Source of the DNA: Zavarzinella formosa DSM 19928
Lineage (GTDB): Bacteria > Planctomycetota > Planctomycetia > Gemmatales > Gemmataceae
Direction: 5' to 3'
DNA: 64,000 nt
Assembly: GCF_000255705.1 (NCBI RefSeq)
Contig: NZ_JH636439.1
Coordinates: 1,290,335 to 1,354,334, forward strand
Below are positions 9,701 to 18,214 of this stretch, in pieces; positions within the stretch are counted from its first letter, which is position 1, and each line of letters begins with the position of its first letter. The notes under the pieces were generated by a model. It searched no databases and was not told where the DNA came from. It saw only the letters and a list, made by a program, of their open reading frames with translations. A program made the translations under genes and the position numbers.

Positions 9701-10194
9701 CCATCGATTGGAAGACCAGCGACGGCGAGGACAAGTATCGCCGGGGACTATACACCGAATGGCGGCGATCCAATCCGTATCCGTCAATGACGACGTTCGA
9801 CGCGCCAAACCGGGATATTTGCACCGTCCGACGACCTCGAACGAACACGCCGCTTCAAGCTCTTGTGACTCTAAATGATGCCGTGTACGTGGAGGCCGCC
9901 CAAGCCCTCGCCCGGAAGATGATCTCTACCGGGGGAACCACGCCCAAGGATCGGCTCAACTACGGCTTCCGACAAGTGCTGACTCGTCCGGCGACGGATG
10001 TGGAACTCAATCGGCTTGAGCGACTCCTGAGCGAAACCCAAACGTCTTATAACAAGGAAAAAGCCAAAGCCACCCAAATGGCCACAATGCCGCTGGGGCC
10101 GTTGCCTGCGGGAATGGATTCGGCCGAAGCCGCCGCTTATACATTGGTCGCGAACGTGCTTTTGAATTTGGACGAGACGTTGATGAAGAAGTGA
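6742..10194 (+). CDS. PSCyt1/DUF1549/DUF1553 planctomycete cytochrome with discoidin-like domain
   Basis: About 1150 residues. The ATG at 6742 (or 6745) gives a signal peptide (FSKSLFPGTLGFLVCAAVGHA); an upstream GTG is less likely. Domains in order: a PSCyt1 heme c domain (NCYFCHGPDEKERKADLRLD, about residue 42); a DUF1549 region with a second heme site CAQCHSHKYDPITQKEYFG (near residue 330); an F5/8 type C (discoidin) domain around residues 500-640 (RFVRVSIPGPGKILHLAEVQ...WWEVDL); and a C-terminal DUF1553 domain (NPLTARVIVNRYWEQLFGLG, RNTPLQALVTLND). These proteins are a hallmark of the Planctomycetes-Verrucomicrobia group and are thought to act in the envelope in polysaccharide or other oxidative catabolism. 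It heads a same-strand set with DUF559, DUF1501 and the propeller/cytochrome genes. Confidence 0.92.
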   Translation: MMFSKSLFPGTLGFLVCAAVGHAAPVDFNRDIRPILSNNCYFCHGPDEKERKADLRLDTAEGSRAKLEDHFAIIPGKPEASTLINRVSTTKATEVMPPPRTGKKLTAGEITLLRQWIQDGAKYETHWAYVPPKRAELPPVKNTAWVQTPVDRFVLAKLEQLGFKPAGEADRYALARRVALDLTGLPPTVAETDAFVKDTTPGSYERYVDKMLAKESYGEHWARLWLDLARYADSAGYADDPLRTIWAYRDYVIKSFNKNKPFDQFTIEQLAGDLLPKPTEEQTVATAFHRNTMTNNEGGTNDEEFRNVAIVDRVNTTLTTWMGTSIACAQCHSHKYDPITQKEYFGLFAILNNTEDADRGDESPLHRLITPEQQKQRDAWTAELAELDAKFKKPIPEILAGLAKWESQLPVNPAWTSLKPGAVRSKAGLPMVIRPDGSVFIEKSAATDTYTVEIPATDKAISGLKLDVLTDPKLPGNGPGLAGGNFVLTKVSASLVPNGSAPLKGRFVRVSIPGPGKILHLAEVQVFSGGANVALKGKAAQSSTDYDGPANLAIDGKTDGNFENKSVTHTKIEANPWWEVDLQSAQPIDKITLWNRTSGVEARLAGYRVTVLDEARKEVWNSGERPVPMPSLTLETNGERILPIATAFADHEQPMFPAASLVDPASKKPTGWAIGGGLGKPHSLTLLLKNPVEIPPGSTLRIQLEQNSPHPSHLIGLFKLSSTAEPRISEVVKLPADVMAAVGIPAAKRTDAQKQTITEFYLGTTAPEFAKDRERKSQLTKLIADQKPVTVPIMKELVGAARRKTKLQYRGNFQDLGEEVSEGIPAIFGELPKDAPKNRLTLAKWLVDPANPLTARVIVNRYWEQLFGLGLVRTGEEFGIQGELPTHPELLDWLATELIRLKWDMKAFVKLIVMSAAYRQDSKVLPDVLEKDSDNRWLSRGPRLRLTAEMVRDQALAASGLLSSKMYGPSVRPNQPSCGLNAAFGSSIDWKTSDGEDKYRRGLYTEWRRSNPYPSMTTFDAPNRDICTVRRPRTNTPLQALVTLNDAVYVEAAQALARKMISTGGTTPKDRLNYGFRQVLTRPATDVELNRLERLLSETQTSYNKEKAKATQMATMPLGPLPAGMDSAEAAAYTLVANVLLNLDETLMKK

Positions 10195-10223
10195 CTTGGC
10201 GGAGGATGGAGTCATTGACGGGT

Positions 10224-10371
10224 AACCTAACCCCCCAACCCCCTTCCCTAAGAAGGAAGGGGGAGCAAGTGGGTGGATATCAAGACCCCATTGCCACAGT
10301 CCTTTCAAGCGGCGATGGTTCCCGTCTTGCTCCCCCTTCCTTCTTAGGGAAGGGGGCCGGGGGGTTAGGTT
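10224..10371. repeat. REPIN-like paired inverted hairpin repeat
   Basis: Two 46-base arms (10224-10269 and 10326-10371) are inverted copies of each other, matching at 44 of 46 positions, with 56 bases between them. Each arm is itself a hairpin: CCCCCTTCC pairs with GGAAGGGGG around a seven-base loop. Two REP-like hairpins in opposite orientation form the arrangement called a REPIN. It sits between the PSCyt gene and the DUF559 gene, so it may act as a transcript-stability or attenuation element in that operon. Fake proline-rich open frames across it should be ignored. Confidence 0.85.
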
Positions 10372-10408
10372 GCCGGACGTTGACTGACACCATTTGGAGA
10401 ATGGCTCA

Positions 10409-10801
10409 ATGTCCATCCCCAGAATCGTTCGCGGCCAATCGGTGGATGGGGCAAAGGCAAAACGGGCAAGACAACTTCGTCAAGAGATGACTGCTGAAGA
10501 AGAACTTCTGTGGGAGTGTCTTCGGAAGAATCGGCTAAATGGTTTGCATTTTCGCCGACAGCAAGTGCTTCATGGATTCATTGCAGACTTTTATTGCCAT
10601 CGGGCAAAACTGATTGTTGAAATTGATGGGTCAGTCCATGACCATCGTCAGAAATATGACGCCGAGCGAGATCGGATTTTAGACAGTTTCGGATTCGATA
10701 CGCTGAGGTTCACGAATCAACAAGTTCGGCATGAGTTGGACGGCGTGTTGAAAATGATCGTCGAAGTATCTTTGAAGAGATTGACCGAGGATTTACCATG
10801 A
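10409..10801 (+). CDS. DUF559 (very-short-patch-repair-like) endonuclease-fold protein
   Basis: About 130 residues from the ATG at 10409; a TTG five codons upstream is possible. It has the DUF559 signature: RQLRQEMTAEEELLWECLR, GLHFRRQQVLHGFIADFYC, then LIVEIDGSVHDHRQKYDAERD and a terminal LRFTNQQV. The D...EIDG spacing is that of a PD-(D/E)xK nuclease core, related to Vsr-type mismatch endonucleases. Its biological role is not established for most members, and no cognate methylase lies nearby. The stop overlaps the start of the DUF1501 gene by four bases (ATGA at 10798), so the two are translationally coupled. Confidence 0.85.
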   Translation: MSIPRIVRGQSVDGAKAKRARQLRQEMTAEEELLWECLRKNRLNGLHFRRQQVLHGFIADFYCHRAKLIVEIDGSVHDHRQKYDAERDRILDSFGFDTLRFTNQQVRHELDGVLKMIVEVSLKRLTEDLP

Positions 10802-12249
10802 ACCCGAATCAACAAGCCCTCCAACACCTCACCCGCCGGACCTTTTTCAAGGAATCCTCTGTCGGGATGGGTTCGATTGCGCTGGCTTCCATGCTGGCCG
10901 GGGAGACGAAAGCCGATCCGGCCTTGGCGGTCAGTCCGCTGGCGCCGAAGAAGCCGCCGCTGCCCGCGAAGGCGAAGCGGATGATTTATCTGCATCTCTC
11001 CGGGGCGCCGCCGCACCTTGATTTGTTCGATTACAAGCCGGAACTGGTGAAGCACGACGGCGAGAACTGCCCGGACAGCATTCTCAAGGGGCGCCGGTTT
11101 GCGTTCACGACCGGGGTTCCCAAGTTGCTTGGCACCCGGCGGACTTACAAGCAGTATGGCAAGGGCGGGACTTGGATGTCGGATGCCATCCCGGCCCTCC
11201 ACGAACACGCGGACGACATGTGCGTGATTCGGTCGATGAACACCGATCAGTTCAACCATGCCCCGGCCGAACTGCTTCTGTACACTGGCTCGCCTCGTCA
11301 GGGGCGGCCGTCGATGGGAACGTGGGTCACTTACGGGCTTGGTTCGGAGAACGCCAACCTGCCCGGATTCGTTGTCCTGATCTCCAGCGGCGTGCAACCC
11401 AGTGGCGGGCAGGGCTGTTGGGGAAGCGGCTTTTTGCCGAGCGTGTACCAAGGGGTGCAATGCCGGTCGAAGGGTGACCCGGTTCTGTATGTTTCCGATC
11501 CGGCCGGGATGGACCGTGACCTTCGCCGCAAGTCACTTGATGCCTTGCGGGATCTGAACGAAATGCAGGTGAAGGATCTCGGTCATCCCGAGACTGTGAC
11601 CCGTATCGAACAATATGAACTCGCTTTCCGCATGCAAACGGCTGTGCCGGAAGTGATGGACATTTCCAAGGAAAACGCCAAGATGATCGCCTCCTACGGG
11701 GCCACGCCGGGTGGGGCATCTTTTGCGAACAACTGCCTTTTGGCCCGCCGGTTGGTGGAGCAGGGGGTTCGCTATGTCCAACTGTTTGACTGGGGTTGGG
11801 ACTTCCACGGCACCGGCCCCGGCGAGGACATTCGCGGCGGGTTGACCAACAAGTGTGCCACCGTGGACAAGCCGATTGCCGCCCTCATCAAAGACTTGAA
11901 ACAACGCGGATTGTTTGAAGACACGTTGATTGTCTGCGGTGGAGAATTCGGCCGGACGCCGTTCCGCGAAGGGCGCACGGCCGGCAGTCAGAACCTCGGC
12001 CGGGACCACTACCCGGATTGCTACTCGCTATTTATGGCCGGGGGCGGCGTGAAGGGTGGTTACACCCACGGCGAGACCGACGATCTGGGTTTTGCCGTCG
12101 CCAAGGACAAAGTTCATATTCACGATTTGCAGGCGACCATTCTGCATCTGTTGGGCTTCAACCACGAACAACTGACGTATCGCTTCCAGGGCCGTGATTA
12201 TCGTCTGACGGACGTTCACGGCCATGTGGTGAAACCGATTTTGGCTTGA
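10798..12249 (+). CDS. DUF1501 family protein, Tat-exported
   Basis: A 483-residue protein with a twin-arginine signal (LTRRTFFKESSVGMGSIALASM), followed by the DUF1501 body, a sulfatase/alkaline-phosphatase-like fold: MIYLHLSGAPPHLDLFDYKP, DHYPDCYSLFMAGGGVKGG and GGEFGRTPF. In planctomycetes DUF1501 proteins are almost always encoded beside a PSCyt/DUF1549/DUF1553 cytochrome, as here, and the two are believed to work together in the periplasm on an unknown substrate. The first codon overlaps the DUF559 stop. The following propeller/cytochrome gene begins 29 bases downstream, suggesting one transcript from 6742 to 15395. Confidence 0.93.
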   Translation: MNPNQQALQHLTRRTFFKESSVGMGSIALASMLAGETKADPALAVSPLAPKKPPLPAKAKRMIYLHLSGAPPHLDLFDYKPELVKHDGENCPDSILKGRRFAFTTGVPKLLGTRRTYKQYGKGGTWMSDAIPALHEHADDMCVIRSMNTDQFNHAPAELLLYTGSPRQGRPSMGTWVTYGLGSENANLPGFVVLISSGVQPSGGQGCWGSGFLPSVYQGVQCRSKGDPVLYVSDPAGMDRDLRRKSLDALRDLNEMQVKDLGHPETVTRIEQYELAFRMQTAVPEVMDISKENAKMIASYGATPGGASFANNCLLARRLVEQGVRYVQLFDWGWDFHGTGPGEDIRGGLTNKCATVDKPIAALIKDLKQRGLFEDTLIVCGGEFGRTPFREGRTAGSQNLGRDHYPDCYSLFMAGGGVKGGYTHGETDDLGFAVAKDKVHIHDLQATILHLLGFNHEQLTYRFQGRDYRLTDVHGHVVKPILA

Positions 12250-12278
12250 TTTCGTTTTCTTCCAAGGATTGCACACTC

Positions 12279-15200
12279 ATGATTCGACTCTCCCGGCGAA
12301 TACTCGCAACGGGCGGCATTGTCCTCGGGTCGCTGTTTGGCCACTCGCTGACGGCGGCTGACCCGGTGACGGCCACGCAGGCCCCGAAATTGATGGCCAC
12401 GGTCGGCAGTGGCCTGCCGTCAGATGGTCCCGCGACAGCCAAGCCTGCGGAAACCCCGGCTTTTCGCGGCACCAAGCCTTTCTGGATATGGGGAGCCGAC
12501 GACAAGCAAAATTACACCCTCAAGGCGGAATTCACCGTTCCGGCGGGCGCCAAGGCGATCATCCGGGCCACATGCGACAACCAAGCCGTGGTGAAGATTA
12601 ATGACACCACGGTTATCGCGCGCTGCATGGCGTGGGAAGAGCCGGTCGTCAATGATTTTTCCATGCACCTGAAGCCCGGCGCCAATGTGCTTGAGGCGGC
12701 GGTCATCAATGAAGGAGGCGTCGCCGGGTTCCTTTGTCAGATTGAAATCACCGACGCCAAAGGCGTCAAAAGCTATGTGATCTCGGACGACAAGTGGGAA
12801 GCCGTCCCCGCGACGAAGGCCGGCAAGCCGGTCGCGGCCCGAAAGATCGGGTTGTACGGTGTGGCTCCGTGGAACAAAGTATTTGAAGAGCGGAATGCGG
12901 CCGCCGAATCGAGTGCGTTTTTTGTGAAGCCCGGTTTCCAAGTCGAAAAGCTGTTTACCGTGCCGAAAGATAAATTCGGCTCATGGGTCAACATCACGTT
13001 CGATAACAAGGGCCGGTTGATTGCCAGCGACCAAGGGAATCTCGGGCTGTATCGGATCACGCCTCCGAAGCCGGGTTCCAAGGAAGAGACCAAGGTTGAA
13101 AAGCTGGACGTAAAGATGTCCGCCGCCCAAGGGCTGCTTTACGCGTTCGACTCTCTCTATGTGGTCGCCAACGGTGGTCCTGGCAGCGGCCTGTATCGTC
13201 TGCGTGACACGAAAGGGACTGACCAGTTTGACGAAGTGGTGAAACTCAAAGCATTCGCCGGTGGCGGAGAACACGGCCCGCATGCCGTGCGGCTGACCCC
13301 GGATGGCAAGAATCTGTTGGTGATCGCCGGCAATCACACATTGCCGCCCGAAAAGTTTGATGCGAGCCGACTGCCGAGCAATTGGAATGAAGACTTTCTG
13401 ATGCCGCGGCACTGGGACCCCAGCGGCCACGCTCGCGGTATTCTTGCCCCCGGCGGTTGGGTCGCCAAGACCGATCCCGACGGGAAAACATGGGAAATCC
13501 AGACGGCCGGATACCGCAATCCGTTCGATTTCGCCTTGAACGCGGACGGCGAAATGTTCGTGTATGACGCCGACATGGAGTACGACGTCGGCTCTCCGTG
13601 GTATCGGCCGACTCGCGTCAACCACGCCACCAGCGGCAGCGAACTCGGCTGGCGCAGCGGCACCGGCAAATGGCCCGCCTATTATCCGGACAGCCTTCCC
13701 GCCGCCGTGGACATTGGCCCCGGGTCGCCCGTGGGTGTCGAGTTCGGCTATGGCACGAAGTTCCCGGCCAAATACCAAAAAGCCCTGTTCATCCTCGACT
13801 GGACCTTCGGGACCATCTACTCAATCCATTTGGAACCCCAAGGTAGCAGTTACAAAGGTGTGAAGGAAGAATTCGTTTCCCGGACGCCGTTGCCGCTGAC
13901 AGACGTGGCGGTCGGGCCGGACGGCAACCTCTACTTCACCATCGGTGGCCGCGGTACCCAGTCCGAATTGTTCCGAGTCAGTTACGTCGGCAGCGAATCG
14001 ACCGAAAAGGTTGAATACAAGAATCCCAAGAACGCCGACCAACGGGAAATCCGCCATCAGTTGGAGTTCATGCATTCGGGCAAGATTGAAGACCCGGCCA
14101 AGGCGGTTGCGTTTGCCTTGCCATACCTCAAGAGCGAAGACCGTTTTCTCCGCTACGCTGCCCGCGTTGCTTTGGAACACCTGCCGACCGACACATGGGC
14201 CGACAAAGTTCTCACGGCCACGGACCCGGACACGGTGATCCAAGGCACCATTGGCCTTGCCCACCAAGGCTCGAAGACGTTGGGGCCGAAGTTGACGGCC
14301 GTCCTGCAATCGCTCGACTTCGCCAAGTTGGACGAACGGCAGCAAATCGACTGGCTGCGGGCGTTGGCCCTCGTGTTCATCCGCACGGGTGAGCCTGACA
14401 AAGACACGGCCGCCGCCATCGTGAAAAAGCTTGATCCGTTCTTCCCCAATGGCACGGATTTCGTGAACCGCGAACTGTGTCTGGTGCTGGTGTATCTCAA
14501 ATCTCCGACAGTGATCGCGAAGACGACCAAGCTGCTCGACGGCCCGTCCCATCCGACGCCGAACCCCGGTTTGAGCGATCTCTTGGCCCGCAACAAGGGC
14601 TATGGGGCGGCCATCCAGAAGATGATCGACAACGGCGCCGATCAACAGAAGTTGGCTTACATCTATCATCTGCGCAACGCCAAGGATGGATGGACGATGG
14701 CCCAACGCAAGTCCTACTTCGCGGCGATTGCCGACGCCCGCACCAAGAGCGGCGGCGCCAGTTATCAGGCTTTCCTCAATAACTTCGAGAAAGACAACTT
14801 TGACAACGCCCCCGAGGCCGACCGGCTGGCCATCGAAGCGGCCGGTTTGCGGAAGCCATTCAAACCGAAGGAATTGCCGAAGCCCCAAGGGCCGGGCAAG
14901 ACCTACACGATGGAAGACATGCTTGCCTTGGAAGGACAGTTGAAGGGCCGGAACTATGCCAACGGTCTAAAGATGTTCTCGGCCGCCCAGTGCGTCCAGT
15001 GCCACCGCTTCTACGGCGATGGCGGGTCCACCGGCCCGGACATGACCCAATCGGCCGGCCGGTTTAGCTACAAGGACATGGCCGAGTCGATCATCATGCC
15101 GAGCAAAATCATCTCCGACCAATACCGGGCCTTCAACATCACCACAAACTCCGGCAAGAAGTTCTCCGGCAAGATCGTAACCGATACCAAGGATTTGGTG

Positions 15201-15395
15201 ACCATCCTGACAGACCCGCTAGATTCGACAAAAGTGGTCGACATCAAGCGAGCCGACATTGACGAAATCAAGCCCTCGGCCGTTTCGATGATGCCGGAAA
15301 ACTTGCTCAGCACCCTGAATCAAAACGAGGTGCTTGACCTGATGGCTTACTTGCTCTCGCGTGGCGATCCGAACAGCCCGTTGTTCAAGAAGTAA
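12279..15395 (+). CDS. PVC-type heme-binding propeller/HEAT/cytochrome protein
   Basis: About 1038 residues from the ATG at 12279 (MIRLSRRILATGGIVLGSLFGHS, signal peptide). Residues about 70-190 look like a galactose-binding beta-sandwich (PFWIWGADDKQNYTLKAEF). A six-bladed propeller of the membrane-bound dehydrogenase type follows (about 215-575: FVKPGFQVEKLFTVPKD, GYRNPFDFALNADGEMFVYD), then a HEAT-like helical stretch (about 590-860). The C-terminus is a TIGR02603 heme domain with CVQCHRFYGDGGSTGPDM and a trailing MPENLLSTLNQNEVLDLMAYL. The protein is likely periplasmic and electron-accepting. It closes the operon, and a strong terminator follows at 15429. Confidence 0.9.
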   Translation: MIRLSRRILATGGIVLGSLFGHSLTAADPVTATQAPKLMATVGSGLPSDGPATAKPAETPAFRGTKPFWIWGADDKQNYTLKAEFTVPAGAKAIIRATCDNQAVVKINDTTVIARCMAWEEPVVNDFSMHLKPGANVLEAAVINEGGVAGFLCQIEITDAKGVKSYVISDDKWEAVPATKAGKPVAARKIGLYGVAPWNKVFEERNAAAESSAFFVKPGFQVEKLFTVPKDKFGSWVNITFDNKGRLIASDQGNLGLYRITPPKPGSKEETKVEKLDVKMSAAQGLLYAFDSLYVVANGGPGSGLYRLRDTKGTDQFDEVVKLKAFAGGGEHGPHAVRLTPDGKNLLVIAGNHTLPPEKFDASRLPSNWNEDFLMPRHWDPSGHARGILAPGGWVAKTDPDGKTWEIQTAGYRNPFDFALNADGEMFVYDADMEYDVGSPWYRPTRVNHATSGSELGWRSGTGKWPAYYPDSLPAAVDIGPGSPVGVEFGYGTKFPAKYQKALFILDWTFGTIYSIHLEPQGSSYKGVKEEFVSRTPLPLTDVAVGPDGNLYFTIGGRGTQSELFRVSYVGSESTEKVEYKNPKNADQREIRHQLEFMHSGKIEDPAKAVAFALPYLKSEDRFLRYAARVALEHLPTDTWADKVLTATDPDTVIQGTIGLAHQGSKTLGPKLTAVLQSLDFAKLDERQQIDWLRALALVFIRTGEPDKDTAAAIVKKLDPFFPNGTDFVNRELCLVLVYLKSPTVIAKTTKLLDGPSHPTPNPGLSDLLARNKGYGAAIQKMIDNGADQQKLAYIYHLRNAKDGWTMAQRKSYFAAIADARTKSGGASYQAFLNNFEKDNFDNAPEADRLAIEAAGLRKPFKPKELPKPQGPGKTYTMEDMLALEGQLKGRNYANGLKMFSAAQCVQCHRFYGDGGSTGPDMTQSAGRFSYKDMAESIIMPSKIISDQYRAFNITTNSGKKFSGKIVTDTKDLVTILTDPLDSTKVVDIKRADIDEIKPSAVSMMPENLLSTLNQNEVLDLMAYLLSRGDPNSPLFKK

Positions 15396-15428
15396 TCGGT
15401 TGGCGAAAAAGAGCGTTCAACTTTCCAG

Positions 15429-15459
15429 CCGGGAGACATTTGTCTCCCGGTTTCTTTTT
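15429..15459 (+). terminator. Rho-independent terminator
   Basis: CCGGGAGACA (15429-15438) pairs perfectly with TGTCTCCCGG (15441-15450) around a two-base gap, followed by the T-rich TTTCTTTTT. It ends the 6742-15395 operon. Confidence 0.85.
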
Positions 15460-15475
15460 GTCGTGGGAGCAAGTC

Positions 15476-16225
15476 GTGGCCCGCAAAAAAGCGAAACCGT
15501 TGACGACGAAAAAGCCATTGCATCCCGAAGAGGAAGCCCTGCTTCGTCGATGTCTGGAAACGCCTTGGGACGACGCCCCGATTTTGATTTATGCCGATTG
15601 GGTGCAGGACAACGACGAGGACGAACGGGCCGAGTTCATCCGCGAGAGCGTGGCATCGGGCGAAGTCACCCATTCACCGCCTGCGGTGGTTGAAGAATGG
15701 GAGGAAACTTTTTTGCCGACCGCTTTGTGGAAATTCATTCGCGGTTTGCCAGTGTGTGTGGTTGAGAGCAGTTGTTCCGAGTTGACCGAGTTATCAGACA
15801 GGGAAGAATATCCTCATACAGTCCAAGCAGTCGCACATGCGTTGAGGAGTGATCTCAGAATGATCGCCCACAATATTCGACTTGCACGAAGGTTTGGATG
15901 GCCGGTCGCTCTTTCTCTGTACCAAACAATTTCCACAGGCACCGTCGCGTTTGGAAATGATGGAATGATCAAATTGGCTGCACTGCCAGACCTTCGGCAT
16001 ATCGGCGTGATGCGGTTAAACAATCTGGATTACGGTGAATGGGGTTTGACCGCGTTGGCTAATTCACCACATGTTCAAAACCTCTGGTATCTGCGATTGC
16101 CAGATGCCGGAGAAGGCACGGTTGAAGAAGAAATTCTCAGATCGTCTCCGAATTTAAAAAACCTTCGGGTGATTGATGCCCCGGACTCGGACGACACGCA
16201 AGACGAGGAAGAGTGGCTGGATTGA
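15476..16225 (+). CDS. TIGR02996 domain protein (Gemmata-type)
   Basis: About 249 residues, started at a GTG (15476) with GGGAG about eight bases upstream; no ATG precedes the conserved domain. The N-terminal domain (about residues 15-60) has the TIGR02996 pattern EALLRRCLETPWDDAPILIYADWVQDN...RAEFIRE, found in many copies in Gemmata-like planctomycetes and often attached to leucine-rich-repeat tails. The C-terminus has weak LRR-like segments (NLWYLRLPDAGEG, NLKNLRVIDAPD) and an acidic end. No enzyme motif is present and the function is unknown. It follows a terminator, so it is probably transcribed on its own. Confidence 0.82.
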   Translation: MARKKAKPLTTKKPLHPEEEALLRRCLETPWDDAPILIYADWVQDNDEDERAEFIRESVASGEVTHSPPAVVEEWEETFLPTALWKFIRGLPVCVVESSCSELTELSDREEYPHTVQAVAHALRSDLRMIAHNIRLARRFGWPVALSLYQTISTGTVAFGNDGMIKLAALPDLRHIGVMRLNNLDYGEWGLTALANSPHVQNLWYLRLPDAGEGTVEEEILRSSPNLKNLRVIDAPDSDDTQDEEEWLD

Positions 16226-16681
16226 CAAACACCGAGGAAAATCGTCCCGCATGCTCAAGACGTTACCGGCGAGAACTCGGCTTCATTTTGTGTTCAAACA
16301 ACTCAAAAGATCCGCTGTTTTTTCGCAGACCATGATGTTACAGGCCCTTGGCTTTCACGATTTGAAAACCGCTTAAAAACCAAGTTAAAAGTGACCGAAA
16401 ACGACGAAAAACAGCCCTCCGGCGACCATTTTTGGACAGTTGGACACCCACCGAGGTGGTCAAAAACAGTGGGCCAACTGAACACCATTTTTCAAAACCC
16501 TCGGTAAATCGACATGTCGCCTAATGATTTTGGAGTAATCTGGGGCCTTTGGCGGGCGTTTTCCGTGGCCCAAAATGACCGTTCAATGTTGATTCGGAAC
16601 CGTTTGAAAAGGGCCATGTGGCCCAAAAGGTGAATTGGCCCGAATGAGATGCGAGGGGGGAGATTCATTCTTTTCACCGGC
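16226..16681. other. Non-coding interval with nested inverted repeats
   Basis: No frame here looks protein-coding. It contains a nested fold at 16437-16480: CAGTTGG pairs with CCAACTG, enclosing CCACC-GA-GGTGG. A short GGGCCA-TG-TGGCCC hairpin lies near 16610. Neither has a T-run, so they are not obvious terminators. Base use is less GC-rich than in flanking genes. It may hold decayed sequence or a small RNA; nothing decides between these. Confidence 0.5.
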
Positions 16682-18091
16682 TCACTTTGTCTTCGCCGCC
16701 AGTTTGTCAAAGAACGCAAACACATCTTTCGCCGCCTCTTGCACGATGGCGAGGTGTTCGATGTCCTCGTATTCCTTGAACGTCACCGGGGTTTTCGCGG
16801 CCGTCAGCGAATCGTTCAATTGCTTAGCGCCCTTCAATGCGATGTCTTGCTTGCCGCAACCGATGAAGAAGGGAAGGTCTTTCACGGCCTCCGGTTTGTC
16901 GATCTTTCCACCGCCGCCGAGGGCCGCCACTCCGGTGAAGCGTTCTGGAGTTTGCTGGGCCAGGGCGGTCACATGTCCCGCCCCCATTGAGTGGCCGACG
17001 AGGAACACCCGTTTCCGATCAATGGGATAACGCTCCGCGAGTTGATCAAGGATAGCCGGGACATTCGGGGTGGGGCCGAACATGCCGTTCACCCGCGTGG
17101 CCACGATCAGCCAACCACGTTCAAAGGCCATTCGGGGAACGATGCCGTTGCCATAGGCGTCGAAGAACATGTTTTCGGAACCTCCCATGCCGTGCAAGGC
17201 GAACACCACCGGCACGGGGCTTTCCTTGGTCATTGACACGGGTAATCGAATTCGCACGAAGGACGTGGCCTTTTCCGTCGGCAGGGCCAGCCAATGCTCT
17301 CCGCTGTGGCCGAGGGCATAGAACGGTTCCTTGGATTCAATCAATTGTTCGGCTTCGACGATGAGTTTGGCGGCGGGGTAATCTGTCTCCGGGACAGTCT
17401 TGGTCGCGAGATCACCGAGCAGTTTCGTGAGGTGGGCGAGGGTGGCCTGTTCGATGGCGTGTGTCAAGGATTTGGCGTCCAAGACTCCACGAAGTTTGGC
17501 GAGGCGTTTGTCCAGATTCTCAACACGAGATAGCGTGTGTGTTTTGATGCCCAGCACTTTCCCGCCGGAGACGACGGCCACGCTCACTGGCAGATCGGCG
17601 GTGACCAAGCCCGGAATATCCTTCAAAGCCACTGTCACCGTGACGGGGAGTTTGTCGATGGGAAATTCCTGCGCCCGTGACCGGCCGACGATCACATGGA
17701 TGACGGGGTTCGCCGGAGCGTCGCCGTCCGGTTTGTAAAAGAGTTTCACCGCGACCGGCCATTCGGTGGCCTTGGCGTCCAACAACCGGGATTCGGGCAG
17801 CACACTGACCGCGTCAGCCCATTTCACGCCCGCCGGAGGAGAGTCGGGGGAAAGCAGGGCGTGCCTCGCTTCGTCGAGGTATTTGGCCGCCCCGGTCATG
17901 TTGAGGCTGAAGAAACTTTGCACCGCTTTGTTGATGAGCGGAGTGGCTCGTTTCTTTGCCTCCGCCGACGGCGACTGTGTTTCCCATGCCAGTTCCAAAT
18001 CGTGGACTTTTTTCCCGAGAACGTAGCGTTCCGTCTGGGCGCTGGCGAGGCCGGCCCAGAGCAACCCGACGAGACAAATGGTCAGACGCAT
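16682..18091 (-). CDS. Secreted alpha/beta hydrolase
   Basis: A 469-residue protein with signal peptide MRLTICLVGLLWAGLASA. The first 270 or so residues form a beta-rich region I do not recognise. The C-terminal 190 residues are an alpha/beta hydrolase of the dienelactone-hydrolase/polyhydroxybutyrate-depolymerase type: VVFALHGMGGSENMFFDAYG (oxyanion region), the nucleophile elbow VGHSMGAGH, an acid candidate in GCGKQDIALKG, and the catalytic His in EDIEHLAIV. It probably hydrolyses an ester or peptide outside the cytoplasm; the substrate is unknown. It stands alone, divergent from the gene at 18215. Confidence 0.85.
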   Translation of the reverse strand: MRLTICLVGLLWAGLASAQTERYVLGKKVHDLELAWETQSPSAEAKKRATPLINKAVQSFFSLNMTGAAKYLDEARHALLSPDSPPAGVKWADAVSVLPESRLLDAKATEWPVAVKLFYKPDGDAPANPVIHVIVGRSRAQEFPIDKLPVTVTVALKDIPGLVTADLPVSVAVVSGGKVLGIKTHTLSRVENLDKRLAKLRGVLDAKSLTHAIEQATLAHLTKLLGDLATKTVPETDYPAAKLIVEAEQLIESKEPFYALGHSGEHWLALPTEKATSFVRIRLPVSMTKESPVPVVFALHGMGGSENMFFDAYGNGIVPRMAFERGWLIVATRVNGMFGPTPNVPAILDQLAERYPIDRKRVFLVGHSMGAGHVTALAQQTPERFTGVAALGGGGKIDKPEAVKDLPFFIGCGKQDIALKGAKQLNDSLTAAKTPVTFKEYEDIEHLAIVQEAAKDVFAFFDKLAAKTK

Positions 18092-18214
18092 CAGTGGATT
18101 CCAATGAGTTGGGCAGACGGCCGGGTGAGATTCGTCTTCATTATTCTAGTCGCCGCGAGTCGGGAAAATGTCTAAAACTCTTTCAGAAGAACGACTTCCA
18201 TCGGAAAGGCCGCC

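Noticed and set aside
10191-10490. A 99-codon frame with PPSLRRKGEQ and PPSFLGKGAGG motifs
   Set aside because: It is a translation of the inverted hairpin repeat; similar fake proteins appear wherever such repeats occur.
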